From the NCBI RefSeq assembly GCF_020921035.1, contig NC_063154.1, forward strand, positions 2,728,001 to 2,792,000: 64,000 bases of DNA, read 5' to 3'. Of the stretch, positions 12,117-24,073 are shown piece by piece (positions within the stretch are counted from its first letter, which is position 1; each line of letters begins with the position of its first letter). The translations under genes and the position numbers were made by a program. The notes beneath the pieces were generated by a model, which ran no database searches, had not been told where the DNA came from, and saw only the letters and a list, made by a program, of their open reading frames with translations. This DNA comes from Rhodamnia argentea. Lineage: Eukaryota; Streptophyta; Magnoliopsida; Myrtales; Myrtaceae.

Positions 12117-12640
12117 TGGTCATGGCCGATCACCAGTTTGCTGCAGTTTGGATCGCTCTGTTGTGTTATTTATTTAACTTCAATAATGTGCATGCCGTTA
12201 ACATGTAACGGTAATGATATGATGAAATGTACTCGCTAGAGCCGACAATGGCGGACTATGTTTATGCCCGTTTTGTGTTTTTCGGGGTTTGTGTTTGAAA
12301 AAGGTTCTGATAACTCGAAATGGATGGTGCTAACGCTATGTAAACTTACTGAAACTCTGATGATCAACAAGGAGGGACCCCATTCATTTGAAGAGAACGA
12401 CATGTCGTATTAATCTACTTCATTGTAGAGGATCTCTATACTCGAAATTAAGGTGGTGTGCACTGACGTTTGGCTAAGGAAATGTTATCAAGCACTTTGG
12501 ATTTGTGGAAAATTTGTAGGTGCAGTTTCTGTCCAAATCAGAGGCTTCCGGTTGCTGGATCAGGCAACGCATCACTGTAAAGGTTAAGAAATTGTCGAAT
12601 AGTCAATCTTTCCATCTTGTCTTGAGCATGTGGAAGTTGC
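12117..12640. other. 3' flank of the LTP-like gene
   Basis: Contains the 3' UTR of the lipid-transfer-like gene and then intergenic sequence. Nothing else is recognisable. Confidence 0.4.
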
Positions 12641-12649
12641 ACAAGTGTA

Positions 12650-15600
12650 TAGTAAATGTTCATTAAATTTTCTTTTTCGAATAAATTCTAATTTTCATTT
12701 TTATTTTTTTTTCTTTTCTTTTTTTTTCTCCCTCTTCTTCAGCCGGTTGCAGGCGACCGTGGCCAGCGACCGGCCGCAAAAGAAGGAAAAAGAAAAAGAA
12801 AGGAAAAGAATTAAAGATAAAAGAAAAGATAAAAGATTTAAAAAAAATTAGAAACTAGAAATTTTGAAGTTTTTAAGAAAATAAAAAATAATTAAAAACA
12901 AAAGAAATGTGAAAGAGTGAAAGAAGGAAAGATGAGGGAAAATATTTTTTTCTTCTCAAAAAGAGGAAATTATTTTCTTCACTTTTGAAATTATTTTTTT
13001 TCATGAGTGGAAGGTGTTTTTCCTTTTTTTTTTTATGGTCGGAAAAGATGTTTTTCCTTGATTTATTTATTTTTCGTGAATTGAATATCGAAAACTCTGG
13101 AAAAATATTTTTCTAAAAATTATTTTGCGTGAAACGAACGGAGCCTAAGATTGACTTTTGCCCAATGAAACAAGGACTAGTTCGATGACTATAGGGGAGT
13201 TCATTACTTCTTTCCCTTTTGTTTTACTTCAAGGCTGAGATTTAAAGCTGCAACGAGACGACTAAATGGGAGAATCCTAAGATTCCCTCTTCAAGTCAAT
13301 CGTCCTGGCCAAAACGAGTGTTGGAAACATGTGAAGGAGGAGAGGTTTCGAAAGGAAAACGCAAGTCAAGATCGAGATGCACCACCTCTCAACTCTCTCA
13401 CTACTAAAAGAAAACTTTCCTCTTAATGTTCTTGGGACGGCTCTAGGACACACTAGGAACGGCACTCCTGTCCCGGCTAGTCCTATGAAGAAGTGCTTTT
13501 CAGGAACATGACAGGGACATAAGTTCATATCACGATGGGGTTCCCTAGATATATGAGCAATACTAGTCCTTTTTGTTCCGGAAGGAGGCGATCGAATAAT
13601 AAAATAAAAAAATAAATTTGACATTAGATTTACGTGACTAGGTCGGACGATTTACGTCCGCGGGGAGAACAACAAAAAGTTTTCCTATAAATCAAGCTAT
13701 TATAATCATATTTGATCGCTCACATAATGTTTAGATCACGACTTCTCACGAAATAATCCCTCAACCTCATGAAAAAAATTTAACAAATTTTACTATAAGG
13801 TTTAATTGGCTTCGACACGTAAATTGTCGGTGTAACTTCGCAAACGAAATTCACGGAGAAACCTACTGGCAAGCACTCGTCTCAAACACTAACAGTGCTT
13901 CAAATACTCTGACCAAAAAAAAAAAAAAACAGAGCCATGCATCAACAACGTGCACAATAACAGCGATTAATGGCGAAAAGAAGAAAAGAAAGTGGGGCTC
14001 GCAAGGTCGTTCTCCAAATTAAAGTCGGCCAAGGGAAATTTCGATGTCTACGAGGATTTCTTTTCATCGTGTTGAAGTCGGCAAAGACGAAGGTAGTCTC
14101 CACATTCGCATTGTATTCTAAAGTTTTGTTGGTGTGTGTGGGTGTGCCGTGCTGAGTGCTCCAGAAGCGCTGCGATTGGGCACGTTGTTGAAGCACCGTT
14201 TGACGAGTGCTCGTCAATAGGTATCTTCCTAGATTTTGTTTGTGAAATTACATCAATAATTTACGTGTTGAAGTCAAGTAAATCTCATTTGACTAGAAAA
14301 AAAGAGTCAATTAAATCTTATAGTAAGTTTTGTTCATGTTTTCGCGAGATTGGAAGATTATTTCGTGAGAAATTAAGATTGTACAAGTCGTTACGCCTAA
14401 TTGAGACTTGGGAAACACTGAAAATATTGAGCGGCTCCAACGTGATTATAATCTCTATTGTATGACTTGATTTATGGGAGAATTTTTTTCGCTTTTCTTT
14501 CTGCCAACAAAGGTCACTCGATTCAATCACGTAAATCCGACGTCCGAATTATTTTATTGTTCTGTTTATTTTATTGTTCGATCGCTCGCTTCCGCGATAA
14601 AAAGGACTGTTGGGCATATATCTAGGGAACTCCATCGTGCTCTGTCCCCCTTCTTTTAGTAGTGAGAGTTGAGAGATGCTTCTCGATCTTGACTCTTGTT
14701 TTCCTTTCAAAATCTCTCCTCCTTCGAATGTTTCCAGCACTCTTTCCGGCCAGAGCGATTGACTTGAGGATGGAATCTTACGAACACCCTATAGTCATCG
14801 AACTAATCCAATCTTATGAACTTCCTATTGTCATCGAACTAATCCTTGTTTCAATGGACAAAAGCCAATCTTAGGTTCCTTTCGTTTCGCGTAAAATAAC
14901 TTTCAGAAAAATATTTTTTGAATTTTTCAATGTTCAGCTCACAGAAAATAAATGAGTCAAGGAAAATATTTTTCACTAATGTAAAAAAAAATACCTTCAA
15001 AAATGGAGAAAATGATTTTCTCTTTTTGAGAAGACAAAAACATTTTTGCTCATCTTCCTTTACCAAAAAAAAAAAAAAAACATTTTTGCTCATCTTTCCT
15101 TTCTCCACCGTTTCACATTTCTTTTCCTTTTAATTACTTTTTATTTTTATTTCTTAGATACTTTGAATTGGGTTAATAACATGAAAAACCCCAAACTAGT
15201 ACATCGGTAACAAATTTATCCCAAACTATTTTTTTTACCTCGAAAAATCCCAAACCAGTACAATTGTGATAAATTTACCTCAAACTATTTTTTTGGCCGT
15301 CAAAAACCTTAAACTAGTACATCCGTGACAGATTTACTCTAAACTATTTTTTTTTATTACAAAAAACCCCAAATTAGTACACCTATGACAAATTTACCCT
15401 CCGTTAGAGTTAATACCATAAAAATTTCAAACTGATACACATATGACAAACAAAGGGTAAAAATATCAAACTAGTATACCCGTTAATTACTACGTATCAT
15501 ACAATTCTGCACTTTAACGGTTAAATTTAAAAAAAAAGTAACAAATAGTAAATTTATCGCATATGTACCAGTTTGAGGTGAAATTATCACAAGTATACAA

Positions 15601-16128
15601 ATTTGGAATTTTTTGTGGTTAAAAAATAATTTGGGGTAAAGTTATCACAAATGTACCAGTTTGGGATTTTTTATGGTATTAACCGCTTGGAATTTTTTAT
15701 TCTTTCTCTTTTACTTTTTTCTTTTTTTTTCCTTCTTTTTCGGTCGGTCGCCTACCACGGCCACGGCCAACAACCGGCCGAAAGCAAGAGAGGAGAGTCG
15801 AGCGTTGCCGGCCTATGGCGAGGCTCGAGCTTGCCTACGACCGGCTGAAGAAGAGGGGAAAAGAGAGAAAAAAGAAGTAAAAGTAAAAATTAGAATTTAA
15901 AAAATAAAAAATAAAAAATAAAAAGAAAATAAAAAATAAAATTGATCAAAAGAAGTGCAAGGAGGAAAATCAAATTTGATTTTTCATACCGAATGGCAAA
16001 AAATATTTTTAGATCATTTTCAGATTTCCGCCAAACGCCGGAAAATATTATCTTTTTCCTGGAAAATGACTTTTCGAAAAAAAAATTTCCACAAACAAAC
16101 TCATTTTCCGCGAAATGAACGAAGCCTT
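12650..16128. repeat. Large imperfect inverted repeat made of transposon DNA
   Basis: Left arm about 12650-13620 and right arm about 14520-16128 (including a nested MITE) read as reverse complements. Examples: 13143-13195 against 14805-14880 (the 'tcctaagattg...ctagttcgatgacta' stretch), 13280-13410 against 14650-14790, and 13560-13630 against 14530-14610. The spacer of about 900 bp (13620-14520) shows nothing recognisable. The ends of each arm carry a terminal motif GGCTCCGTTCGTTTCRCGC seen elsewhere in the window (14873, 16125 reversed, 52955), so transposon TIRs are part of the arms. The arms also hold a GGCCGGC-rich core (12745-12780, 15740-15785). No credible protein is encoded. Confidence 0.7.
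15171..15684. mobile_element. MITE with long TIRs nested in the inverted-repeat arm
   Basis: Starts GGTTAATAACATGAAAAACC and ends with the reverse complement of GGTTAATACCATAAAAAATC. Within each half a roughly 60-bp phrase ('aaccccaaactagtacat...gacaaatttaccc') is repeated several times, giving almost full-length palindromic structure. It is 514 bp long with no coding capacity. Its absence from the left arm of the surrounding inverted repeat shows that it inserted after that structure formed. Confidence 0.7.
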
Positions 16129-16465
16129 AATGATGAACTTATGGTAACTTTCGACCCGCCCTCCCCCAAAAAAAAAAAAAAAAAAACTCATGGTAACTTT
16201 TGCAAAACTTGATTAGAACTCATGACATTCAAGTTATCAAACTTGTTATTTCCAATCAAAGCGGACATGATAGGTAAATATGAAGTGCAAAGGCTATTGA
16301 AACTAATACACGGTTTTCGTAATGACACACATATAGGTTTTTAGTTAACATGGATATAATAAAAAGGCGCGTAGCTCATCAACTTTATTCCATATCTTTC
16401 CATTTGACCTCGCGGCTGCATTCAGTCACCCGTTTTCGTACATAATAATGCAGAATTTCTGGAAC
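16129..16465. other. 3' flank of the cysteine-rich peptide gene
   Basis: Spacer with a poly-A tract (16169-16186). Probably contains the 3' UTR of the minus-strand peptide gene. No other feature. Confidence 0.4.
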
Positions 16466-16874
16466 TCAGTGGTGATACTTCCATGGCGAGCAGCGCAGTT
16501 TAGGGCATGACCCCTCCGTCCACTCGCTTCTGCATTCGCCTCTCTCGCCGTCGCAGCACTCGCACTGGAGTCCGAGGGTAGCATACACTTTCGAGTCTCC
16601 TGCAAAATTTCACAACAAGATCACTGATTCTTTCAATATGACAGAAAAAGGCCAAAAACCGAAAAAGAAAACTTGACATCAGTTTGTTTTGAAAGCTCTA
16701 GGGCTTAGCAAGAAATCAGTCGTGCTGCATATTCTTTGTTAAAGACGTTTGAAAATATATCTTCTTACGGAGCTGATGATGGATCATATTGGGAGCTGCT
16801 CCAACTTCCCTAGGGCTCGCACACGTTGCAACAAGCATCATCACAAGCAGGCCAAAGTGCTTGAGATCACTCAT
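16466..16874 (-). CDS. Small secreted cysteine-rich peptide (79 aa)
   Basis: A two-exon gene on the minus strand: exon 1 from 16874 to 16769, intron with GTAAGA donor and TTTTGCAG acceptor, exon 2 from 16599 to 16466. Phase 1 joins cleanly (Arg codon). The product starts MSDLKHFGLLVMMLVATCAS, a clear signal peptide with likely cleavage near VGAAP (residues 24-28). The mature part has six cysteines arranged C-x-CC-x6-C-x8-C-x4-C, in the phrases LQCECCDGERGEC, SEWTEGSCPKLRC and SPWK. I recall uncharacterised plant small proteins with the same CECCDG...C...W...C..L.C.PWK signature, but no assigned function. An apoplastic signalling or defence peptide would be the usual guess for such a product; nothing in the sequence decides between them. 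Confidence 0.8.
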
Positions 16875-16929
16875 TGCAAAGCGAACGAACAAGAGCAGAT
16901 CTCTTTCGAAATGTTTGTATCGCTGAGAA

Positions 16930-19460
16930 GGGAATGAAACCCTAGAAATCAAGCTCCTATTTAAAGAGTTCTGGCTTGCCAAAAGATAATTTGATTAATA
17001 AAAAAAGAAAGGAGTTCTAGATCTTCTAGATAGCAGCCAGATGTCCTTATTGAAAGAGAGGACAAAACTACTAATTCAAAGTTTTGTAAGTTTCTCAAAC
17101 TTTTCCCATGCCGTGCAAGAGGCTGTAGGGCAAGGGAATTATTATATGAGTTCAGTACATTTGCTAAACTGAGTTTGGACCATTGAAAATGATGAATCTC
17201 ATGTGAGTCTCACGTGGATCCCACTAGATCTGACGATTCAAACTAAGCCTAGTATACATAATGGATTCATGGAAGCCTTGTTTCGGCGATAAGACGCATA
17301 GCAATAGTTTATATCGTCGTGCATGGTTGACTTCTTACTTTCTACGTGGCTTAATTAATTTTGTTTGACCTGCACGTTTTTGTCTTTCGTCTTGATCTGT
17401 TGGGTATCACATGTCCGGTTTTGACCTGAAAAATTTCCACCTTTCACGTTAGAAAGTCATTCTTCAATTCACATGCGGTCACCCCAAGATTCAAAATGTC
17501 ACTAAGCTTCCTGATCGAATGTTATTCTCTCTAGGATTAACAGAACATTCGTACTCGATCGAGAGCCCTCCGGTTTCCGAGGCTAGATTTTTTTTTACGC
17601 AAGGATGATGCTTCTAGAGTCCCTTCAGAAATCGTTCCTCGAGAGTTGATAGCCATTACATATAACAAAGAGATATATCCTAGGGTTTGTATGTTCACGA
17701 CTATATGTGTGAAAAGTAGGACCTCATGTGGACCGTTGCGATCACGTTACAATTAGAAAATGGTTTTTATAGGGACCACGCTGGAAGACCCCTTCTTGGG
17801 GAGAAAGAAGCAAAAATTGAATATCACATGTGTTATGTACAAGGCAAAGTGAAAATTTATATCACGCTTTTCTTGCTACATTTCCTTCAAAAAAGAAATG
17901 GATTTTTCTTCCAAGTTGTTATATAGAAATTGTTGGAAAAAAATTGTCCAAAAGTCCTAAACATGTTGTACTTTTGCCAATTCAATCCAAAACCATTTAA
18001 TTTTGTCAATTGAGTCTTAAACCTTTTTTAAATTTTGTTAATTAAGTTCACCTGATTAGTTTTAGCCAAAAATCGCTAACATGGACATCGGTCATCATTT
18101 ACTATTTTTCAAATTTATTTATTTTTTTCTGATTTCTTGCATTACCGTTTTTATTTTTTTTTAATTTTAACTTTTAATTTTTCCCTTTTCCCTAGGCGAT
18201 GACCGGCAGAGAAAAAAAGAAAAATAAAAAAGAAAAGAAAAAAATAAAGAAAGAAAGAAATAAGAAAAACAACTAATATAACCAATATATTTTTCAAAAT
18301 ACTACAAAAAATTATCTATGTCAACGCCTACCATGCCAAATAGGACTGCTGGTGTCCACATCAATGATTTTCGATCAAAATTGGCCGAATGGATTCAATT
18401 GAAAAAACTTGAAAATGTTTAAAACTCAATTAGCAAAATAAAAGGTTTATGACTAAATTGACAAAAGAGTAATAGGTTTAGGAGTTTTGGGGAGTCGGCG
18501 TAGGAGGGTTTGAGAGAGACTTCAATGCTTCCCATGCTTCAGAATGGTTAACCCCCGTTAGAAGGCAAACCCTATCTGCAGAAGTAGAAAATTCACGAAC
18601 AAATAAATCACAAAAAACCTTTTAAATTAAGAGACCAAATTCACAAAAATTATTAGAGGTATCAAACGGGTGGGTCGGGTCACTTTCATGCTATACAAAT
18701 TTAGTACCCATATCCAATCCGATCTATATTGTCAAAACATTTCATTATTAAAATTTAGTTTAGAGAAAATAGTTTATTATTGTACATTTTTAACAAATAT
18801 ATAAAACTAAAAAAATTATAATTTGTTTAGAAAATTCATTTATGACCATTTAAAATCCATTAATGACCCGTTAACTTTCTAAGTAATCCATTTATAATCC
18901 ACTTTTAAAACTTAAATAATCTATTTATGACCCATCACCATGAAATATGGGTCAAATATGGATTTTAGACCCATTTTACCACCTTTAGAAATTATACATC
19001 GAAAATTTCCGGGTCACTTTCATGTGGAAGATTGTGCCATCACTCTAAATTTCCTTTTTGATTTTGTTCATTAAATTCTTTTATAATGTATGTTGAGTCT
19101 CTTAGTTGGGGCCACCACCAGCTGAGGGACCTTAAATCTGCAGAAGAATCTTGGTCGAAGTCAAGATTCTACAAAGAAAAGCAGCAGAGATCAAAAGAAA
19201 ATCAATAACGTAAAGTTTGACATCCCAAGTCCTCGTTAGTGAATCAAGGGATGATTAAAAAAAAACGTGGAAAAAGAGAGATTAAAGGATGATTTCAAAA
19301 GAGGGGGGAGAGAAGGGGGGGGGGGGGAGAGGAAAATAAACAATACAATGACTAGCTTTTAAGCATCAAGAAATTTCCTGTCTAAGTGTACGGAATATGG
19401 TGAAGAAGACAGCCCATGCGTGGAAAAGAAACGCTAGCGAGCAACTTTTCTTCGCTCTTG
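16930..19460. repeat. Tandem-duplication unit A (gene-poor)
   Basis: Upstream DNA of the cysteine-rich peptide gene whose sequence returns in the same order at 20770-24000. Matching anchors are 16944-17031 with 20776-20872 (GAGTTCTAG..CTTCTAGATAG), 17330-17500 with 22290-22500, 17640-17720 with 22645-22740, 18590-18650 with 23540-23610, 19020-19050 with 23645-23675, 19125-19175 with 23725-23760, and 19360-19400 with 23875-23910. Divergence is substantial, so the duplication is not recent. No gene is seen in it, though the duplication may once have carried a peptide gene copy. Confidence 0.65.
17945..18492. mobile_element. Non-autonomous TIR element
   Basis: The left end reads 'AAAAGTCCTAAACATGTTGT' then 'CTTTTGCCAATTCA'. 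The right end, reverse-complemented, reads 'AAAACTCCTAAACCTATTAC' then 'CTTTTGTCAATTTA'. The interior has paired phrases (GATTTTCGATCAAAATTGGC on the right against TTAGCCAAAAATCGCTAAC on the left). About 550 bp, AT-rich, no coding capacity. Related elements occur at 21128 and 24074. Confidence 0.6.
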
Positions 19461-19499
19461 CTTTTATCTCCTCCTTGAGGAAAATTATAAATAAGAATC

Positions 19500-19760
19500 T
19501 CAAATGTCCAAATAAATCTTATTTCAAAGTGGAGGCTTAATAAAGGACATTATCATCATTTTCTCCTTTATTTCTTTTTGTTTTTTCCCTTTCCTTGTTG
19601 CAGGTGGCTAGCCATACCGGTCACTTGCGAGGGCGACCCGGCCCAATCTCGCCAGCCGCAACAAAGAAAAAAATGGAAAAACGAAGAGAGAACAAGGAAA
19701 AAAAAAAAGAAATGACGAGAATATCATTGGCTAGGCTCTTATTTCTATGTACTTGGTTGA
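19500..19760. mobile_element. Short GC-core repeat element
   Basis: A T-rich left half, a GC-rich middle (about 19605-19660, 'ggtcacttgcgagggcgacc') and an A-rich right half mirror one another. The same plan appears at 22900-23210. It looks like a degraded non-autonomous transposon; ends are uncertain. Confidence 0.35.
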
Positions 19761-19810
19761 AAATTGTGGGTTGAATATTTCTTTTGGGTTGAATTGAAAA
19801 TCAGCTTTCT

Positions 19811-19812
<2 letters not shown>

Positions 19813-19890
<78 letters not shown>
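19813..19890. repeat. (GA)39 microsatellite
   Basis: An uninterrupted dinucleotide GA tract of 78 bp. An open frame through it encodes alternating Arg-Glu and is not a gene. Confidence 0.98.
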
Positions 19891-19893
<3 letters not shown>

Positions 19894-19929
19894 TAAGGAA
19901 TTACAAATTAAATTATATGAACAGTAATC

Positions 19930-20670
19930 TCTCGAATAACTCCTTCTTGAAAGCTAGTAATTTAGTTAATAAACTCAAAAGATCATAAATGCGCACACAC
20001 CATCACGTATTATCGATGTCAGACGACATATACATGACTAATATTAAAAAAACGCGTGTCGAATTAGAAATTAACTTTTCTTAGAGAAAGAGCCCGAGGA
20101 TTTTGTATTGTACAAGACCCACATGCAGAATAGTTGGTAGACTTAAAAGATTTATCAACGTACGCATCCCATTACATATCATTGACGTGATATCACTTAC
20201 ACATGATCTTTTGACATCGCTTTTCAGAAGTGCTCTAGTAACGAGATATCGACTTTTTCAAGTAAAGGTCGGTTCTTATTTCAAATCCCTAAAATGTTTT
20301 CACTCTTTAAAAATCAAAATCTCCGAGTCGACCGAGAAACGCTAATCCCTTGAAGATCATCCTTGAAAGCTAGTTATCTAGTTGATACACTATAGAGATT
20401 TACTGGGCACCAATCGTCACATATTACTGACATGCCACAACTAATGTATAATCTTTTAACATAAATTTTGAAAGGCTCTCTAGAGATTAGATATCGGTTT
20501 TCTTACGTCGAAATCTTCTTGGGAGTGCATTGGTACATGCAATGGAATGAGTCAAGTAAACATGGTCCGTTCCCAAATCCCTAAAATGTTCTGACTTTTC
20601 TCCCTTTTTTTTTTGGTCAGAAAATGTTCTGACCTTTCAAAAGTCAAAACCTCTTAGCCCCACCAAGAAA
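19930..20670. repeat. Degenerate tandem repeat, about three units
   Basis: The phrases CTTGAAAGCTAGTAATTTAG (19946) and CTTGAAAGCTAGTTATCTAG (20363), the 'atcacgtattatcgatgtcagac / attacatatcattgacgtgatatc / gtcacatattactgacatgcc' series, and AAATCCCTAAAATGTT at 20284 and 20575 recur in the same order. This gives two to three diverged units of roughly 300-400 bp. Non-coding. Confidence 0.5.
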
Positions 20671-21127
20671 CGTTGATGGGGAAATTTTGTTCATTCTTGA
20701 TTTCTCCTCTTCCACAAAATAAGAAAGGGCAAAAGAAAATTGTTATATACATCTTGTAAATATTGCTTGGTTTTGAAATGAAGCTCCTATTTGAGTTCTA
20801 GCTTGCCATAATTTTATTTATTTAAAAAAAAAAGAGAGAGATAGAGAAGAGTTCTAGACCTTCTAGATAGGAGTCAGGTGTCCTTATCAAACGCGAGGAC
20901 GACGCTACTAATTCAAAGTTTTGGAAGTTCTCAGAATTCTCTTGCCGTGGAGTAGGCTAAAGGGGAGAAATTATGCGAATTTAGTATACACTATTTATTA
21001 ATTTTGGACCATTAAAAATAGTGAATCTCACATTGGTTTCATCGTATCTAACGATGCATATTATGATCGGTATGCTATGGATCCATAGAAGCCTTGCTCC
21101 GAGACACGATCTGCAGCAACAGTTATA

Positions 21128-22270
21128 GGGAAAAGTACAAAAAAATTCTAAACCTAATTCTCTCCGCCGATTCAGTCTTAAACATGTTGTATTTGTGTCG
21201 ATTGAGTCTTAAATATTATAATTGTACCAATTGAGCCCTAAACCTTTTGATGATTTGCCAATCTAGTGCGTCCAACCAATTTTATTGGAAATCGTTGATC
21301 CGGACACCGTCCTATGTGGCATGACCAAATCTAACATGGATAATTTTTTAAATTACTTTTAGTTTTGCTGAATTTTTATTACTTTTTGTTTGGATAAGTG
21401 ATATAAATGGTCCCTAAACTTTGGCTCAATGTGCAAATGCAGATTCTGAACTTTTAATTTGCTCAATATGGTCCCCGAACTTTGGTCCAATGTGTAATAC
21501 CGTCCCAATACTTTTGATTGGTTCCTGAACTTTTGGTACATATTTAATTTAATACTTCTATTAACTCAAGTTCAGGGACAATATTAAACATTTTCCAAAG
21601 AATCCAAGGTCTAAATTGAATATGTACCAAAACTTCAATGACCACATTAAATAGATTAAAATTTCAATGACGACATTGCACATTTGGCTAAAAATCATGG
21701 ACAATATTGAACAAATTTAAAGTTTAAGGACTATATTTGCATATTGAACTAAAATTCAGGGATTATATGTGACATTATCCCTTTTTCTTTTTTCTTTCTT
21801 TTGTCCCCTTTTTTTTTCCCCCGACTATGGGCCGATGAGGGCCGGTGGCCCTCGCCTAGTTTGGGCGAGGGCGATGTAGGCCTAACCGGTCACGGGCAAG
21901 GGCACCGTGCCAGCTACAAGTGAGGGCGTCGGGCTCTCGCCTACATTTGGTGAGGGATGGACGCTCTCGCCCGTGGCCGACGATGGTTGACCAGCAACCT
22001 CATCAATCCAAAGTTGTGAAAAAAAAAGGTAAAAGGAAAAAATTTATAAAGGAATTCAGAAAAAAAAAATATTTAAAAAACATATGATTTATCCACGTCG
22101 TTGTTAATCGTGCTACGTAAAACGACCAGCGTTTATATTAGCAATTTTCGATCAAAATTGGTCGGACGGATAATATTAACAAATGGTGAAAAAATTTAGG
22201 ACTCTACTAATATAATTAAAGAATTTACGGCTGAATTAACATAAATATAACAGATATATAATATTTTTGA
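21128..22270. mobile_element. TIR element with a GC-rich core and a nested MITE
   Basis: The left end carries the family phrases 'ttctaaacctaattct', 'attgagtcttaaat' and 'attttattggaaatcg'. The right end carries their reverse complements ('gattttcga'-like 'attttcgatcaaaattggtc', 'aatttaggactctact', 'aatttacggctgaatt'). A GC-rich core with GGCCGGTGGCCCTCGCC lies near 21840-21990. About 1.14 kb including the nested element at 21392-21780. The right half from about 21870 on is duplicated at 24405-25230. Confidence 0.6.
21392..21780. mobile_element. Nested MITE with GGATAA ends
   Basis: The left end GGATAAGTGATATAAATGGT matches the reverse complement of the right end, GGATAATGTCACATATAATC. The repeats continue inward ('ccctaaactttggctcaatg' against 'ccctgaattttagttcaat'). 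It is 389 bp, non-coding, and sits inside the larger TIR element. Confidence 0.7.
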
Positions 22271-24000
22271 TACTTTATTGTCATGAATGGTTGTCTTGTC
22301 TTCTTAGTTTCTACGTTGTTTACTTGATTTTGACGCATGTTTTTTCTCTTTTTCTGAGGTGACAGGTCTTGATCTCTTGTGCAGCACATGTCCGGTTGTC
22401 ACCAGAAAAATTTCCACCACTCCTGCCAGAAAGTCATTCTTCATAATTCGTTTTTTCACATGCTGTTGTAACCTAAGATTCAAACTGTCACTAAGCTTCC
22501 ACATTGTTTGTTCTTATCGGAATGATGAAACTGGGTCGCTTCAAATGAACGAAAATGTCAAGCTCTAGATACTTTCTGGTTTTCGAGGGCCAGAGTTCTT
22601 TTTACACACGGAAGATGCTTCTAGAGTCCCCTTCAGGAATTCTTCCTGGAGAGTTGATAGCCATTATATTGCGAAGAGATAAATTCCATCCGGGATTAAA
22701 AAAATTATAACGTTCGTATGTTACGAATATTTGCGTTAGATTAGGACGAAATGTAGATCGTCATGGTCACGTTACTCACAGAGAAAGTTTCTGGAAGACC
22801 ACCTTGGACGGCCATTGGGAGAAAAAAGGAAAAATTTCAAATAAGAGTCTCAAGTGCTCTCCTTTGAAAAAATGAAGGTTTGGAGTTGATTTTGTTTCAA
22901 ATAAAAATTCGAAGTGTACTCATCCTTTGACCAAGAGTATTTTCGTCATTTATGTTTTATGAATTTTTTTCCTTCTTTTCTTTCTTTTTTGCTTTTTTTC
23001 ATCCTTTTCGTCGATAGCCAATCTCGGGCGATGGCCGGGCTAGCCTTGGCAAGGCGAGCCCCCGAGCACCACAAGCGAGGCTGTCTAGCCCTCGCCAGTG
23101 GCCGATCATCACCCGAGACCGACTATCGGCGAAAAGGAAGGGGGAAAATAGACAAAAGAAAGAAAAACAAAGAAGGAAAAAAAATCAGAAATTACCTTGC
23201 ATAATTACGCCTTGAATTTACCAATATGTGAAATTACTAACTTTAAGTCAAGCGAGTTCTCGAATTTTCTCTGCTTAAGATATCAATAAATTTGGATTAT
23301 CAACTCTCATTTCATTCTCTTACTAATATATATATATATATATATTTACACTTGCCAACAAAGTATTCCACGTTTCATGTTAGAAAGTCTTTCGTAATAA
23401 TTCTTTTATTCAAATGCTATCATTCAGAATTGAACATTCTTGCTAGATAACATTAAAATCAAGAAGATTCGTACTCTATGCGTCCACTTAACATACTCTA
23501 AATTTAATCTTTTTGCCAGTTTGGCATAGAGAAAGTGAAAACTTCATCAACAAATAAATCACGAAAAAACTTTTAAATTAAGGTACTCAGTTCATAGATT
23601 AAATTCATAGAATTTGTACATTGAATGTTGCCGGATCACCTTCATGTGGAAGATTGTGCAATCGCTCGAAATTTTCATGTCGTCTTAATTAGGCAACAAC
23701 TGACAGCCACCACCTGAATTAGCATGAAGAATCTTGGTCGAACTCAAGATTTTATAAAGAAAATGGAAAATACTATATAAAATTAGAGAAAAATAAATTA
23801 TTTTAAAAGGGGAGAGAGGAACATAAAGAATGATTATTATTTTTTTCCCCATAAATACTGACGGCCTTTAAAGCATCGAGTAATTTCCTGTCAAGTGCAA
23901 GAAAATTGCAAAGAAGACGAAGCGTGGAGGAGAAGCACCAAGAAATTTTCATGCCCCTTGATTTCTCCGCCCTCATGTGTTTACCTTACTATTCAATTCT

Positions 24001-24073
24001 TAAAGTCTCGGTAAAAAGAATTAAAAGATTCATAAAAAGCATGCCCCGGGACACATCATGATGTAGAGAAACC
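24001..24073. other. Short spacer
   Basis: Joins unit B to the next TIR element. Nothing recognisable. Confidence 0.3.

Larger units (their letters stand above)
20770..24000. repeat. Tandem-duplication unit B (gene-poor)
   Basis: The counterpart of unit A at 16930-19460, expanded by MITE insertions (21128-22270 and a GC-core repeat at 22900-23210). The peptide gene that sits next to unit A is missing on the corresponding side of unit B (about 20100-20770), so this copy lost the gene or never included it. No coding sequence recognised. Confidence 0.6.

Noticed and set aside
15171-15684. Regularly spaced repeats resembling a CRISPR array
   Set aside because: Plant DNA; the repeats are mirrored within a MITE with terminal inverted repeats, and there are no unique spacers.
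19764-19988. Open frame with a long Arg-Glu repeat
   Set aside because: Produced entirely by the (GA)39 microsatellite.
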